DNA of 64,000 nucleotides from an uncultured Ruthenibacterium sp. (GTDB lineage: Bacteria > Bacillota > Clostridia > Oscillospirales > Ruminococcaceae): contig CAJUMH010000003.1 in assembly GCA_910587145.1 (NCBI GenBank), forward strand, positions 57,964 to 121,963, given 5' to 3'. Position numbers and translations under genes: made by a program. This document shows, piece after piece, positions 19,552-27,876 of the stretch. The stretch's first letter is position 1, and each line of letters starts with the position of its first letter. Under the pieces are notes generated by a model. The model was given only the letters and a program-made list of their open reading frames with translations, searched no databases and was not told the DNA's origin.

Positions 19552-20271
19552 TCATTGTAAATTGCCGGTCAGGGCCATTACGGCAGCAAGCGCCGCAAGG
19601 GGCGCCGTTTCGCACCGCAGGATGCGCGGGCCAAGGCTGATGGCCGCGCACCCCGCCGCGCGGGCGGCGTGTGCCTCTTCGGGGGAAAAGCCGCCCTCGC
19701 TGCCGGTAATGATGCCGATGCGCTCTGCATCGCCCAACCGGCTATGTAACGGCCCGCCCCCGGCCTCCCAGCAAAACAGCGCAACATCGTTTTGCGCTGC
19801 ATCTGCCAGCATTGCGGCAAAAGAGAGCGGCATCGATATGCTTGGCACAATGCCGCGCCCGCTCTGCTTGGCGGCCTCCCGTGCAATGCGCCGAAAGCGC
19901 TCGTTTTTTTGCTCCTCTTTTTTCGGCGCGGCCACGCAGTAGCGGCTGAAAAACGGCACCACGCGCACCGCGCCCAGCTCCACGGCCTTTTGGACGACGG
20001 TTTCCAGCTTATCCTGCTTGGGATAGCCTATGTATAGCGTAACCAGAACGTTCGCCTCCGATACGCTCGGCGCACTGGAAAGAATTTCCAGCTCCACCGC
20101 GTCCGCCGCCATGGCGCGTACAGCGCAGGTGTAGTCTGTGCCGCGCCCGTCGCACAGCGTGATCTGTTCGCCGGTGCGCGCGCGCATTACATGCGCCAGA
20201 TGGTGCGCGTCGGCCCCGCGCAAAAAAGCGGTGTTTTCTGTGATCTCCTCTGTAAAATAGCGATGCGGCAT
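19552..20271 (-). CDS. rsmE: 16S rRNA m3U1498 methyltransferase
   Basis: 239 aa. A PUA-like N-terminus (MPHRYF, HHLAHVMRARTGEQI) and a SPOUT methyltransferase domain with YIGYPKQDKLETVVQKAVELG, ERFRRIAREAAKQSGR, and the C-terminal knot IITGSEGGFSPEE and LGPRILRCETAPLAAL. It methylates N3 of U1498 in 16S rRNA in the 30S decoding centre. GGAGG precedes the ATG at 20271 by nine bases. It lies downstream of prmA in the same direction, a common Firmicutes order. Confidence 0.95.
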   Translation of the reverse strand: MPHRYFTEEITENTAFLRGADAHHLAHVMRARTGEQITLCDGRGTDYTCAVRAMAADAVELEILSSAPSVSEANVLVTLYIGYPKQDKLETVVQKAVELGAVRVVPFFSRYCVAAPKKEEQKNERFRRIAREAAKQSGRGIVPSISMPLSFAAMLADAAQNDVALFCWEAGGGPLHSRLGDAERIGIITGSEGGFSPEEAHAARAAGCAAISLGPRILRCETAPLAALAAVMALTGNLQ

Positions 20272-20403
20272 GCTACGTTTCCTCCGCTTTCGTTTTTTTG
20301 TAATTTTTGTTTTTTGCTCCCGGATGCGCTCTGCCGCCGCCGTTCCGTATCGGCGCAGCCGGCCATTACGCCGCCTGCGGCCAAACTCCCGGCCGCCTTG
20401 CCC

Positions 20404-21315
20404 TCAGCGGCCGCACACCAGCGCCACCCAGCCGTTTTTCTCTTTTACCTCATGCACGGCAAGGCCCGCCGCGCGTATGGCGTCGATTACCTCGTCGCGG
20501 CGCGTATCAATGATGCCGCTTGCGATGAACACGCCGTTTTCTGCCAGCAGCGCGGGTACGGCGGGCGCGAGGCCGCAAATGGCGTTTGCCACAATATTGG
20601 CGCAGATGATCTCGTAAACGCCGCCGGCCTTATCGGAAAGATTGCCGACGGATACCGTAAAGGCGTTCTGCACGCCGTTGCGCGCCGCGTTTTCGCGCGC
20701 CGTGCGCACGCACATCGGGTCGATATCGATCCCCTCGGCCGAGGCTGCACCCAGCTTCAGCGCCGCAATGGCAAGAATGCCGCTGCCCGTGCCAACATCC
20801 AGCACGCGCTCGCCGCCCCGGATGGCTGCGTCCAGCGTTTCCAGGCAAAGCGCCGTTGTCTCGTGCGTGCCCGTGCCGAACGCCATGCCGGGATCGAGCG
20901 TAACGACGGCGCGGTTTGTTTCGTACTGCTCCCAGCTGGGCGCCACAGCAAGGCGCCGGCCAATCTCCATCGCGTGGTAGTACGCCTTCCAGCCGGATTC
21001 CCAATCCTCCTGCCGCACGCCCTCGCACATCATCTGATAGGGCACCTCGGCGCGCTGCAGGCGGTCTTGCATCAGCTCGGCGATCTCGGCAAAATTTTCG
21101 TCCGGCGCAATATACAGGTGCACCGTCACCTCGCCGCGGCTTTTATGCAGCAACTCCGGCTCGATCAGATCCACATGCGCGATGGCCTCCACCTGCGCCT
21201 CCAGATCGCGATAATCCTCAATGTAGATGCCGCTGCCCGAAATACCCGTTGCAATTGCCTCCGCCGTTTCGGCAAAAGCCGCGGGCACCGTTGTTTTAAT
21301 ATCGGTCCATTCCAT
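20404..21315 (-). CDS. prmA: Ribosomal protein L11 methyltransferase
   Basis: 303 aa. It has the N-terminal substrate domain and a class I SAM domain with TLDPGMAFGTGTHETTALCLE, motif I VLDVGTGSGILAIAALKLGA, the acidic loop GIDIDPMCVRTARENAARNG and the NPPY-like ICANIVANAI. PrmA trimethylates L11 on the ribosome. I start at ATG 21315 (MEWTDIK); GGAGCGG precedes it. The frame stays open upstream for 44 codons but without protein-like content. Probably one transcript with rsmE, separated by 132 bases. Confidence 0.93.
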   Translation of the reverse strand: MEWTDIKTTVPAAFAETAEAIATGISGSGIYIEDYRDLEAQVEAIAHVDLIEPELLHKSRGEVTVHLYIAPDENFAEIAELMQDRLQRAEVPYQMMCEGVRQEDWESGWKAYYHAMEIGRRLAVAPSWEQYETNRAVVTLDPGMAFGTGTHETTALCLETLDAAIRGGERVLDVGTGSGILAIAALKLGAASAEGIDIDPMCVRTARENAARNGVQNAFTVSVGNLSDKAGGVYEIICANIVANAICGLAPAVPALLAENGVFIASGIIDTRRDEVIDAIRAAGLAVHEVKEKNGWVALVCGR

Positions 21316-21555
21316 TGTATCCGCTCCGTTTCTGCTTTTCGCTTCTCTGCTGCGCGTGCCTTTTTTCGGCAATGCCGCATAAAAACCGTGTTTGCGCCGC
21401 GCCGGCAGATTTTTGCCGGCGCGGCTGTCTTCTCTACCATTATACACAAACCGCGCGCAATGCGAAAGAGGCCTTTTTTAAAGCCGCCGCCGGTTCCCGC
21501 AAAGTGCGAAGAGCACATGGCCGCTGACCAACGCCCTCATACTCGAGGGAAAACA

Positions 21556-21633
21556 CGGCAAGGGTGCAGGCTTGCACCGGCAGGCCCGGCCCATATTCCA
21601 TCATGTTTCTGTGCCTTCTGCCTGCCCTTGCCG
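21556..21633. ncRNA. Candidate structured element: gapless three-way junction
   Basis: CGGCAAG (21556-21562) pairs with CTTGCCG (21627-21633). It is directly followed by the hairpin GGTGCA-GGCT-TGCACC (21563-21578), then GGCAGGC (21579-21585) pairing with GCCTGCC (21620-21626). No base is left unpaired at the junction. It lies in the 553-bp gap between divergent prmA and adhE, upstream of the adhE promoter, so if transcribed it is more likely part of a prmA leader (minus) or a separate RNA. It could also be a mobile palindromic repeat. No Rfam family was recognised. Confidence 0.4.
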
Positions 21634-21652
21634 GAAAACAACCCGACGGAGG

Positions 21653-21677
21653 CTTTTTGTGCAGTATGCACAAAAAG
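21653..21677. other. 10-bp perfect hairpin upstream of the adhE promoter
   Basis: CTTTTTGTGC (21653-21662) pairs with GCACAAAAAG (21668-21677). The T- and A-rich arms would allow it to act as a terminator in either direction, or to insulate the adhE promoter from upstream reading. Confidence 0.5.
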
Positions 21678-21713
21678 AAACGCAAAAACATGGCACATTC
21701 AGCGATGCGAGCA

Positions 21714-21742
21714 TTGATAATCTTTTAACAATGTGATATGAT
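21714..21742 (+). promoter_or_regulatory. adhE promoter with overlapping Rex-type operator
   Basis: TTGATA (21714-21719), a 17-base spacer and TATGAT (21737-21742). The sequence TTGATAATCTTTTAACAA (21714-21731) matches the Rex consensus TTGTTAA-N4-TTAACAA with one mismatch and covers the -35 and most of the spacer. Rex is known to repress adhE in Clostridia when NADH/NAD+ is low, so derepression under reducing conditions is expected. The rex gene is not in this window. Confidence 0.8.
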
Positions 21743-21868
21743 AAGGAAGTCGAAGAAAAACCCAGAGAAAAAGCGAACGCAATTTCCGGGCCGGCCCGGA
21801 GAGACGGTTCAGGGTTTTTGTACGAAGTCCTCTTTATCATTTTGGGAATCATTTTGGGAGGTATGAAC

Positions 21869-24502
21869 ATGGCAGAAAAAAAGCAGGCTGCGAAGGCCGC
21901 TCCGGCCACCCCGATCGAGACGGTTGAAAATCCCGTCGGCAAAATGATCGACGCGCTGGTGGAAAAGGCGCAGGCCGCGCTGGCGGAGTTTTTGGAGCTG
22001 GACCAGGAGCGGATCGATCACATCGTGCACGCAATGGCGCTGGCGGGCCTTGATAAGCATCAGGAGCTGGCGCGCATGGCCGTGGAGGAAACCGGGCGCG
22101 GCGTGTACGAGGATAAGGTAATCAAAAACATGTTCGCCACCGAGTATATCTGGCACGATATCAAGAAAGAAAAAACCGTCGGCGTGCTGGACGAGAACGA
22201 GATGGAGGGCTACGTGGAGGTGGCCGAGCCCGTAGGTGTAATCGCGGGCGTTACGCCTACCACAAACCCCACGTCCACCACGCTGTTCAAAAGCCTCATC
22301 GCCGTAAAAACGCGCAACCCCATCATTTTCGGCTTCCATCCGTCCGCGCAGAAGTGCTCGGCCGAGGCCGCGCGCATTGTGTATGAGGCCGCCGTAAAGG
22401 CGGGCGCGCCGAAGAACTGCATCCAGTGGATTGAAACGCCGTCCATCGAGGCGACGGGCTTTTTGATGAACCATCCCGGCGTGGCCACCATTCTTGCCAC
22501 GGGCGGCCCCGGCATGGTGAAGGCCGCCTACAGCTGCGGCAAGCCGGCGCTGGGCGTGGGCGCGGGCAATGTGCCGTGCTATATCGAAAAATCGGCCGAT
22601 CTGCATCGCGCCTGCACCGATTTGATGATGTCGAAAACATTCGACAACGGCATGATCTGCGCCTCCGAGCAGGCCGTGATCGTGGACCGCGAGCTCTCGG
22701 CCGAATTCGAGCGCTATATGAAGGAGAACAATTGTTATTTTCTGAATGCCGAAGAAACCGAAACGCTTACAAAATATATGTTCCCCGATCCGGCCAAGGG
22801 CGTTTATGGCCCGCTGGTGGGCAAATCGGCCAACTGGATCGCCGAGCAGGCCGGGCTGAAGGTGCCCGAAAATACCAAGATCTTGATCGCGCCGATGGAT
22901 TCTCCCGACGCCGAGCATCCGCTGGCGAAGGAAAAGCTTTCTCCCGTGCTGGCGTATTTTATCGTTGACAGCCAGAAGCAGGGCTTTGCCTGCGCCAACC
23001 GCATGCTGGAGCTGGGCGGCCTTGGGCATTCGGCCGTCATCCACACGGGCGATATGAAGATTGCCGACGATTACGGCATTGCCATGCGCGTGGGCCGCAT
23101 CATCGTGAACAGCCCCTCCTCGCAGGGCGCCATCGGCGATATTTACAACACCAATACACCGTCCCTCACGCTGGGCTGCGGCTCCTACGGCAAAAACAGC
23201 GTGTCGCAGAACGTTACGACCGTGAACCTCATCAACAAAAAGCGCATTGCCAAGAGGAGGGTGAATATGCAGTGGTTCAAGGTGCCCCGCCGCATCTACT
23301 TCGAGGAGGATTCCATCCAGTATCTGGAGAAGATGGAGGGCATCAACCGCGCGTTTATTGTCACCGACCCTGTGATGGTGAAGCTGGGCAACGTGGATAA
23401 GGTGCTGTATTACCTGCGCAAGCGCGAAAGCTATTGCCACAGCGAGATCTATTCCGATGTGGAGAGCGACCCCTCTGTGGAATGCATCATGCGCGGCGTC
23501 GAGGCCATGAACGCGTTCCAGCCGGATGTGATCATCGCCATCGGCGGCGGCAGCGCCATAGATGCGGCCAAGGGCATGTGGCTGTTCTACGAGCATCCGG
23601 AAACCAGCTTCGACGGTCTGCGCCAGCGTTTTCTGGATATCCGCAAGCGCGCGTTCAAGTTCCCGCGCCTTGGCAGCAAGGCGCAGCTGGTGGCCATTCC
23701 CACCACGTCCGGCACGGGCAGCGAGGTAACGAGCTTTTCCGTCATCACCGATAAGCAGAATGGCAACATCAAGTATCCGCTGGCCGATTACAGCCTCACG
23801 CCCGACGTGGCCATCATCGACCCGCAGTTTACCGCCTCGATGCCCAAGAGCATTGTAGCCGATACGGGCCTGGATGTGCTGACGCACGCGATCGAGGCGT
23901 ATGTCTCCGTGATGGCCAGCGATTACACCGACGGCCTTGCGATGCAGGCCATCGAGATGGTGTTTGAGTATCTGGAAAAATCGTACCACGGCGATACGCT
24001 GGCGCGCGAAAAGATGCACAACGCCTCGTGCATTGCGGGCATGGCGTTTACAAACGCGTTCCTCGGCCTGAACCATTCTATGGCGCACAAGCTGGGCGCC
24101 GAATGCCACATTCCGCACGGCCGCGCCAACGCAATTTTGCTGCCGTACGTGATCAAATACAATGCCACAAAGCCCACAAAGTTTGCGTCGTTCCCCAAGT
24201 ACAAGGAATATGTGGCCGACAAGCGCTATGCAAAGATCGCCCGCCGCATTGGCCTGTGCAATCAGGATACGCCCGTGCCCGAGGCTGTGGACGCGCTGGT
24301 GGAGGCGATCCGCAGGCTGATGGCCGCCACCGAGCGCCCGCTCTCCATTCGGGACTGCGGCGTGAACGAGGCCGAATTTATGAGCCGCGTAGAGGAGCTT
24401 TCCTATCGCGCGTTTGAAGATCAGTGCACCACCGCCAATCCGGTATATCCGCTGGTCTCCGAGATCCGGCAGCTGTATACCAAGGCCTATTACGGCGAAT
24501 AA
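21869..24502 (+). CDS. adhE: Bifunctional acetaldehyde-CoA/alcohol dehydrogenase
   Basis: 877 aa, normal for AdhE. The N-terminal aldehyde dehydrogenase half (about 1-440) has VAEPVGVIAGVTPTTNPTS and catalytic Cys264 in DNGMICASEQ. The linker leads into the iron-dependent alcohol dehydrogenase half (about 467-877) with VIIAIGGGSAIDAAKGMW, the metal ligands in DTGLDVLTHAIEAYVS and in NHSMAHKLG and HIPHGRANA. It converts acetyl-CoA to acetaldehyde and ethanol and regenerates NAD+; AdhE proteins form filaments (spirosomes). GGGAGGT (21856-21862) fits ATG 21869; the ATG at 21863 abuts it. An internal start lies at 23267. Confidence 0.97.
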   Translation: MAEKKQAAKAAPATPIETVENPVGKMIDALVEKAQAALAEFLELDQERIDHIVHAMALAGLDKHQELARMAVEETGRGVYEDKVIKNMFATEYIWHDIKKEKTVGVLDENEMEGYVEVAEPVGVIAGVTPTTNPTSTTLFKSLIAVKTRNPIIFGFHPSAQKCSAEAARIVYEAAVKAGAPKNCIQWIETPSIEATGFLMNHPGVATILATGGPGMVKAAYSCGKPALGVGAGNVPCYIEKSADLHRACTDLMMSKTFDNGMICASEQAVIVDRELSAEFERYMKENNCYFLNAEETETLTKYMFPDPAKGVYGPLVGKSANWIAEQAGLKVPENTKILIAPMDSPDAEHPLAKEKLSPVLAYFIVDSQKQGFACANRMLELGGLGHSAVIHTGDMKIADDYGIAMRVGRIIVNSPSSQGAIGDIYNTNTPSLTLGCGSYGKNSVSQNVTTVNLINKKRIAKRRVNMQWFKVPRRIYFEEDSIQYLEKMEGINRAFIVTDPVMVKLGNVDKVLYYLRKRESYCHSEIYSDVESDPSVECIMRGVEAMNAFQPDVIIAIGGGSAIDAAKGMWLFYEHPETSFDGLRQRFLDIRKRAFKFPRLGSKAQLVAIPTTSGTGSEVTSFSVITDKQNGNIKYPLADYSLTPDVAIIDPQFTASMPKSIVADTGLDVLTHAIEAYVSVMASDYTDGLAMQAIEMVFEYLEKSYHGDTLAREKMHNASCIAGMAFTNAFLGLNHSMAHKLGAECHIPHGRANAILLPYVIKYNATKPTKFASFPKYKEYVADKRYAKIARRIGLCNQDTPVPEAVDALVEAIRRLMAATERPLSIRDCGVNEAEFMSRVEELSYRAFEDQCTTANPVYPLVSEIRQLYTKAYYGE
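23253..23269 (+). promoter_or_regulatory. Internal ribosome binding site and ATG inside adhE
   Basis: AGAGGAGGG (23253-23261) is followed, after five bases, by an in-frame ATG at 23267 (residue 467, MQWFKVPRRI). This is precisely where the alcohol dehydrogenase domain begins. The site uses tandem AGG arginine codons, unusual in a G+C-rich gene that otherwise prefers CGC. It could give a separate 411-residue alcohol dehydrogenase. Confidence 0.45.
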
Positions 24503-24542
24503 GGCTGCGCACAGCAAAGGAGCTGTCTTCGATGGTTTCCGG

Positions 24543-24656
24543 CGCGCGGGCGTTTGCCCGCGCGATCTAACCAAACGGCAGGCGTTCTTTGCACAGTGCC
24601 GCCTGCGCCGCGGGGTGCGAAAGCCTTCAAAAGGCTTTTGGGGGCGCTGTGCGAAG
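24543..24656 (+). other. Structured spacer between adhE and the second alcohol dehydrogenase
   Basis: A 9-bp hairpin (24543-24551 with 24556-24564, GTTT loop) is followed by a long stem, CTTTGCACAGTGCC (24587-24600) with GGCGCTGTGCGAAG (24643-24656, wobble pairs included), which encloses AAAGCCTT-CAA-AAGGCTTT (24620-24638). The small hairpin is followed by TTTTG, so partial termination or mRNA processing between the two genes is possible. Confidence 0.45.
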
Positions 24657-24690
24657 GGGCAGGCCGTACAAAATACAGGAGGTTTTTTAA

Positions 24691-25902
24691 ATGGGTCGTT
24701 TTACATTACCGCGTGATCTGTACCATGGCAAGGGTTCGCTGGCCGAGCTGGCAAACCTGAAGGGCAAAAAGGCCGTTGTTGTTGTCGGCGGCGGCAGCAT
24801 GAAGCGTTTCGGCTTTTTGGATAAGGCCGTAAATTATCTGAAGCAGGCCGGCATGGAGGTTCAGCTGTTCGAGAATGTCGAGCCGGATCCCTCTGTTGAA
24901 ACCGTGATGAAGGGCGCCGAAATGATGCGCGCGTTCGAGCCGGACTGGATTGTCGCGATGGGCGGCGGCTCGCCCATCGACGCCGCAAAGGCAATGTGGG
25001 CCTTTTACGAATATCCCGATACCAGCTTTGAAGACCTGATCACGCCGTTCAGCTTCCCCACGCTGCGCACAAAGGCAAAATTCTGCGCCATTCCGTCCAC
25101 TTCCGGTACGGCTACCGAGGTGACCGCGTTTGCCGTTATCACCGATTATGCCAAGGGCATTAAATATCCGCTGGCCGATTTCAATATTACGCCGGATATC
25201 GCCATTGTGGATCCCGAATTGGCTGAGACAATGCCCAAAAAGCTGACGGCGCACACCGGCATGGACGCTATGACGCACGCCATCGAGGCGTATGTCTCTA
25301 CGCTGCACTGCGAATATACCGATCCGCTCGCGCTGCACGCCATTAAGCTGATCCACAACGAGCTGAAGAAATCGTATGATGGCGACGTTGCCGCGCGCGC
25401 CGTAATGCACGACGCGCAGTGCCTGGCGGGCATGGCGTTTTCCAATGCGCTGCTGGGTATTGTCCACTCGATGGCGCACAAAACCGGCGCGGCGTTCAGC
25501 GGCGGCCACATCATCCACGGCGCGGCGAACGCCATGTATCTGCCGAAGGTGATCCAGTTCAACGCGAAAAACGCCGAGGCAGCCGAGCGCTATGCGCAGA
25601 TTGCGCGCTTTATCGATCTGCCCGGCAGCACTACGCAGGAGCTGGTGGCTGCGCTGGTGGCCGAGCTGCGCGCAATGAACAAGGCGCTCGATATCCCCTA
25701 TGCCATCCAGAATTACGGCGAGGGCGGCGTCATTGCCGATAAGAGCATCATCGATGAAAAAGAGTTCAACGCGAAGCTTTCCGAGGTGGCCAAAAACGCC
25801 ATCGGAGATGCCTGCACGGGCTCGAACCCCCGCATCCCCACGCAGGAAGAAATGGAAAAGCTGCTGCTTGCCGTCTATTACGACAAAGAGATCGATTTCT
25901 GA
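24691..25902 (+). CDS. Iron-containing alcohol dehydrogenase
   Basis: 403 aa, group III metal-dependent alcohol dehydrogenase. It has VVVVGGGSMKRFGFLDKA near the N-terminus, NAD-binding WIVAMGGGSPIDAAKAMWAFY, IPSTSGTATEVTAFAVI, and metal-site regions HTGMDAMTHAIEAYVS and GIVHSMAHKTGA with HGAANAMYL. AGGAGG lies nine bases before ATG 24691. It resembles the C-terminal half of the adjacent AdhE and probably reduces an aldehyde (butanol-dehydrogenase-like). It lies 188 bases downstream of adhE, possibly on the same Rex-controlled transcript. Confidence 0.95.
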   Translation: MGRFTLPRDLYHGKGSLAELANLKGKKAVVVVGGGSMKRFGFLDKAVNYLKQAGMEVQLFENVEPDPSVETVMKGAEMMRAFEPDWIVAMGGGSPIDAAKAMWAFYEYPDTSFEDLITPFSFPTLRTKAKFCAIPSTSGTATEVTAFAVITDYAKGIKYPLADFNITPDIAIVDPELAETMPKKLTAHTGMDAMTHAIEAYVSTLHCEYTDPLALHAIKLIHNELKKSYDGDVAARAVMHDAQCLAGMAFSNALLGIVHSMAHKTGAAFSGGHIIHGAANAMYLPKVIQFNAKNAEAAERYAQIARFIDLPGSTTQELVAALVAELRAMNKALDIPYAIQNYGEGGVIADKSIIDEKEFNAKLSEVAKNAIGDACTGSNPRIPTQEEMEKLLLAVYYDKEIDF

Positions 25903-25977
25903 TTTTTCACAGGGGAACGGCAAATATCTCCCCGGCAAAATATGGGGCACATTGCAAAAAATGCGCAAAAAAGCGAG

Positions 25978-26010
25978 CAGGGCGGTCCGAAAGGGCCGCC
26001 CTGCCCGTCT
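25978..26010 (+). terminator. Intrinsic terminator of the adhE-adh block
   Basis: An 11-bp stem, CAGGGCGGTCC (25978-25988) with GGGCCGCCCTG (25993-26003), closed by a GAAA tetraloop and followed by CCCGTCTTT. Confidence 0.8.
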
Positions 26011-26330
26011 TTATAATTGTTTGAGCCTTTAACTTGATTTAACAGGATAAGGTGATAGAGCGGAAGGAGGCGTCCTCGTGGACAAGGCCGGAACAGAATC
26101 CCTTCGAGAGGCGCTCTCTCGGCTGCCGGCAGGCAATATCACCGATAAGAGGATCGGCGGCAAACGCGATCCCGATCTCCGGTGGACAGACAGGCAGACC
26201 GGAAAGCGGCGCCGTTTTTGCACAGGACAGCCTGCGCGGGCTTGCCGCAGAGCCTTTGCGGGGTTTGCCCGCTGCACTTTGAAAGCCCGGGCCGTTCCAA
26301 CCGAAAAAACGGCGCATCCTGCAAAAAAGC
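26011..26330. other. Gap with no supported gene
   Basis: A short open frame from 26078 has a plausible GGAGG upstream but no recognisable protein and an Arg/Ala-rich composition typical of unconstrained G+C-rich sequence. The direct repeat TTTAAC at 26028 and 26038 is not a palindrome. Nothing else was seen. Confidence 0.4.
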
Positions 26331-26359
26331 GTGACGCGGCGCGGTTTTTCCTGTACAAT
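26331..26359 (+). promoter_or_regulatory. Possible promoter of the 2-hydroxyacid dehydrogenase gene
   Basis: GTGACG (26331-26336), a 17-base spacer and TACAAT (26354-26359), 140 bases before the gene. Confidence 0.4.
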
Positions 26360-26502
26360 AAAAAGGAGGGGGCGACGGCCGCTTCCCAAAGCCTGCCTGC
26401 CGCCGCCCTTATCACAACGGTTTAATAGATGTGCCCGCCCTGTTCTTAGACAGCTTGCTGTGCCGAGGAAGGCGGAGCGCAGGCCCAAAAGGAGGAGCCG
26501 CA

Positions 26503-27501
26503 ATGAAATATTTCGTAGCCTTTGGCGATTGCCCTGCGCGCAAGGGCTTTTTCTCACCGCGCGTAATGGCGGCGCTGGAGCAGTACGGTACATTCACGTT
26601 CAACCCCGCGCCCGGGCAGGGCATGGAAAAGGCGGCGCTGATCGAGCAGATCGGCGACGCACAGGTGCTGATGACAGGCTGGGATTCGCCGCGCGTGGAC
26701 GCCGACGTGCTGCGCGCCGCGCCCCGGCTGAAGATCCACGCCCACATGGGCGGTTCGGTGGCAAACGTTGTCAGCAAGGAGGAATACGACCGGGGCATTC
26801 TGGTACTGAGCGGCAACGATCTGTTTGCGCAGAGCGTGGCGGAGGGGTGCCTTTGCTATACGCTGAACGCGCTGCGCCGCGTGGACATTTACCGCGACAG
26901 CGTGCGCGCGGGCGGCTGGACGCCCGAGCCGCACCGCACGCAGGGCCTTGTGGGCAAAAAAGTGGGCCTTGTAAGCTATGGCGCCATCGCCGCCTATTAC
27001 GCCGGGATGCTGCAGGGCTTTGGCGTCGATCTGCGCATCGCCTCGCGCAGTATCTCAGAAGAAGAGCTGCGCCGCCTGGGCGCAAAGCGGGCGAGTGTGG
27101 AAGAAATTTTTGCCGAATGCGATATCATCTCGCTGCACACGGCGCTGAACGGGCACACCGAGGGCATGATCACGCGCGAGCTGCTGCACAGCATTCGGGA
27201 CGGCGCGCTGTTTGTGAACACAGCGCGCGCCGCGCTGGTGGACAGGCAGGCGCTGTACGAGGAGCTGCAAACAGGCCGCTTTTCGGCGGCGCTGGATGTG
27301 TACCACACCGAGCCGCTGCCCGCCGAGGATGTGCTGCGCCGCCTGCCGAACGTGTGGATGATGCCGCACGTGGCCGGCCCCACCACCGATTTGCGGCAGG
27401 AGGTAACGCTGCGCCTGCTGGCCGATATCCGCGCATGGCAGGAGGGCAGGCCCTGCCGCTGCCGGATCCCCTACGAATATGCCGCGCGCATGACGCGCTG
27501 A
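26503..27501 (+). CDS. D-isomer-specific 2-hydroxyacid dehydrogenase
   Basis: 332 aa. NAD-dependent oxidoreductase of the D-lactate/phosphoglycerate dehydrogenase superfamily. The catalytic triad is visible as Arg in FVNTARAALVD, Glu in DVYHTEPLP and His in MMPHVAGPTTD. The nucleotide loop reads GLVSYGAIAAYYAGML, a variant of GxGxxG. LIEQIGDAQVLMTGWDSP and HAHMGGSVANVV are in the substrate domain. The SYGAIAA form and VLMTGWDSP recall a branch of glyoxylate/hydroxypyruvate reductase-like proteins, so the substrate is uncertain. AAAGGAGGAG precedes ATG 26503. Confidence 0.88.
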   Translation: MKYFVAFGDCPARKGFFSPRVMAALEQYGTFTFNPAPGQGMEKAALIEQIGDAQVLMTGWDSPRVDADVLRAAPRLKIHAHMGGSVANVVSKEEYDRGILVLSGNDLFAQSVAEGCLCYTLNALRRVDIYRDSVRAGGWTPEPHRTQGLVGKKVGLVSYGAIAAYYAGMLQGFGVDLRIASRSISEEELRRLGAKRASVEEIFAECDIISLHTALNGHTEGMITRELLHSIRDGALFVNTARAALVDRQALYEELQTGRFSAALDVYHTEPLPAEDVLRRLPNVWMMPHVAGPTTDLRQEVTLRLLADIRAWQEGRPCRCRIPYEYAARMTR

Positions 27502-27719
27502 CGCAGGCAAAGAAAAAATAACACCCTGCCGAAAAGGGCGGTGGCTCTTTAGGCTGCTGCTCTTTGATGATCCATTGCTGCGGGCTGATTGAATACTTTG
27601 GCGGCTTTCAATCGGGGGATATAGAAAGCGTCTGCCCATAGCGCTTACCCTCCCGAAATAGCAAATATAAAAAAACCACAATACACGCCCCGAGCTCACC
27701 GGTTCATTTGAGCAGAATA

Positions 27720-27872
27720 TTATTCAGAGAAGCGGGCAATATTAAGTTCATTTACGAGATACACATTTTCTGTATCTTCCGCTCCCTTAATCTCAAACCC
27801 GAGCACATCCCTGTAAAAGCGAATCATCCCCGCCATATCATTGACCAATAGCCCTAACCCGTCTAACTTCAT
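27720..27872 (-). pseudogene. Truncated VOC/glyoxalase family gene
   Basis: 50 aa with the N-terminal half-module of a vicinal-oxygen-chelate protein (MKLDGLGLLVNDMAGMIRFY, RDVLGFEIKG). Whole family members have roughly 110-140 residues with two such modules, so the C-terminal part is missing. A good GGAGGT stands before ATG 27872. It begins four bases after the truncated MATE frame, and together they mark a deletion junction. The preceding 218-bp gap (27502-27719) holds no recognised gene. Confidence 0.75.
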
Positions 27873-27876
27873 ATCG

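Noticed and set aside
18782..19942. Open frame rich in Pro-Glu on the plus strand across the VanY gene
   Set aside because: It is the antisense of the VanY repeats, has no ribosome site and ends in unrelated sequence; the VanY frame has clear lipobox and catalytic motifs.
21809..24574. A 900-codon open frame antisense to adhE
   Set aside because: A by-product of G+C bias at third positions; His/Gly/Arg-rich and unlike any protein.
26028..26044. TTTAAC direct repeat as a second Rex site
   Set aside because: The halves are in direct, not inverted, orientation, and spacing does not match the Rex consensus.
26078..26425. 115-codon frame before the 2-hydroxyacid dehydrogenase
   Set aside because: Arg/Ala-rich, no family features, overlaps the probable promoter of the next gene.
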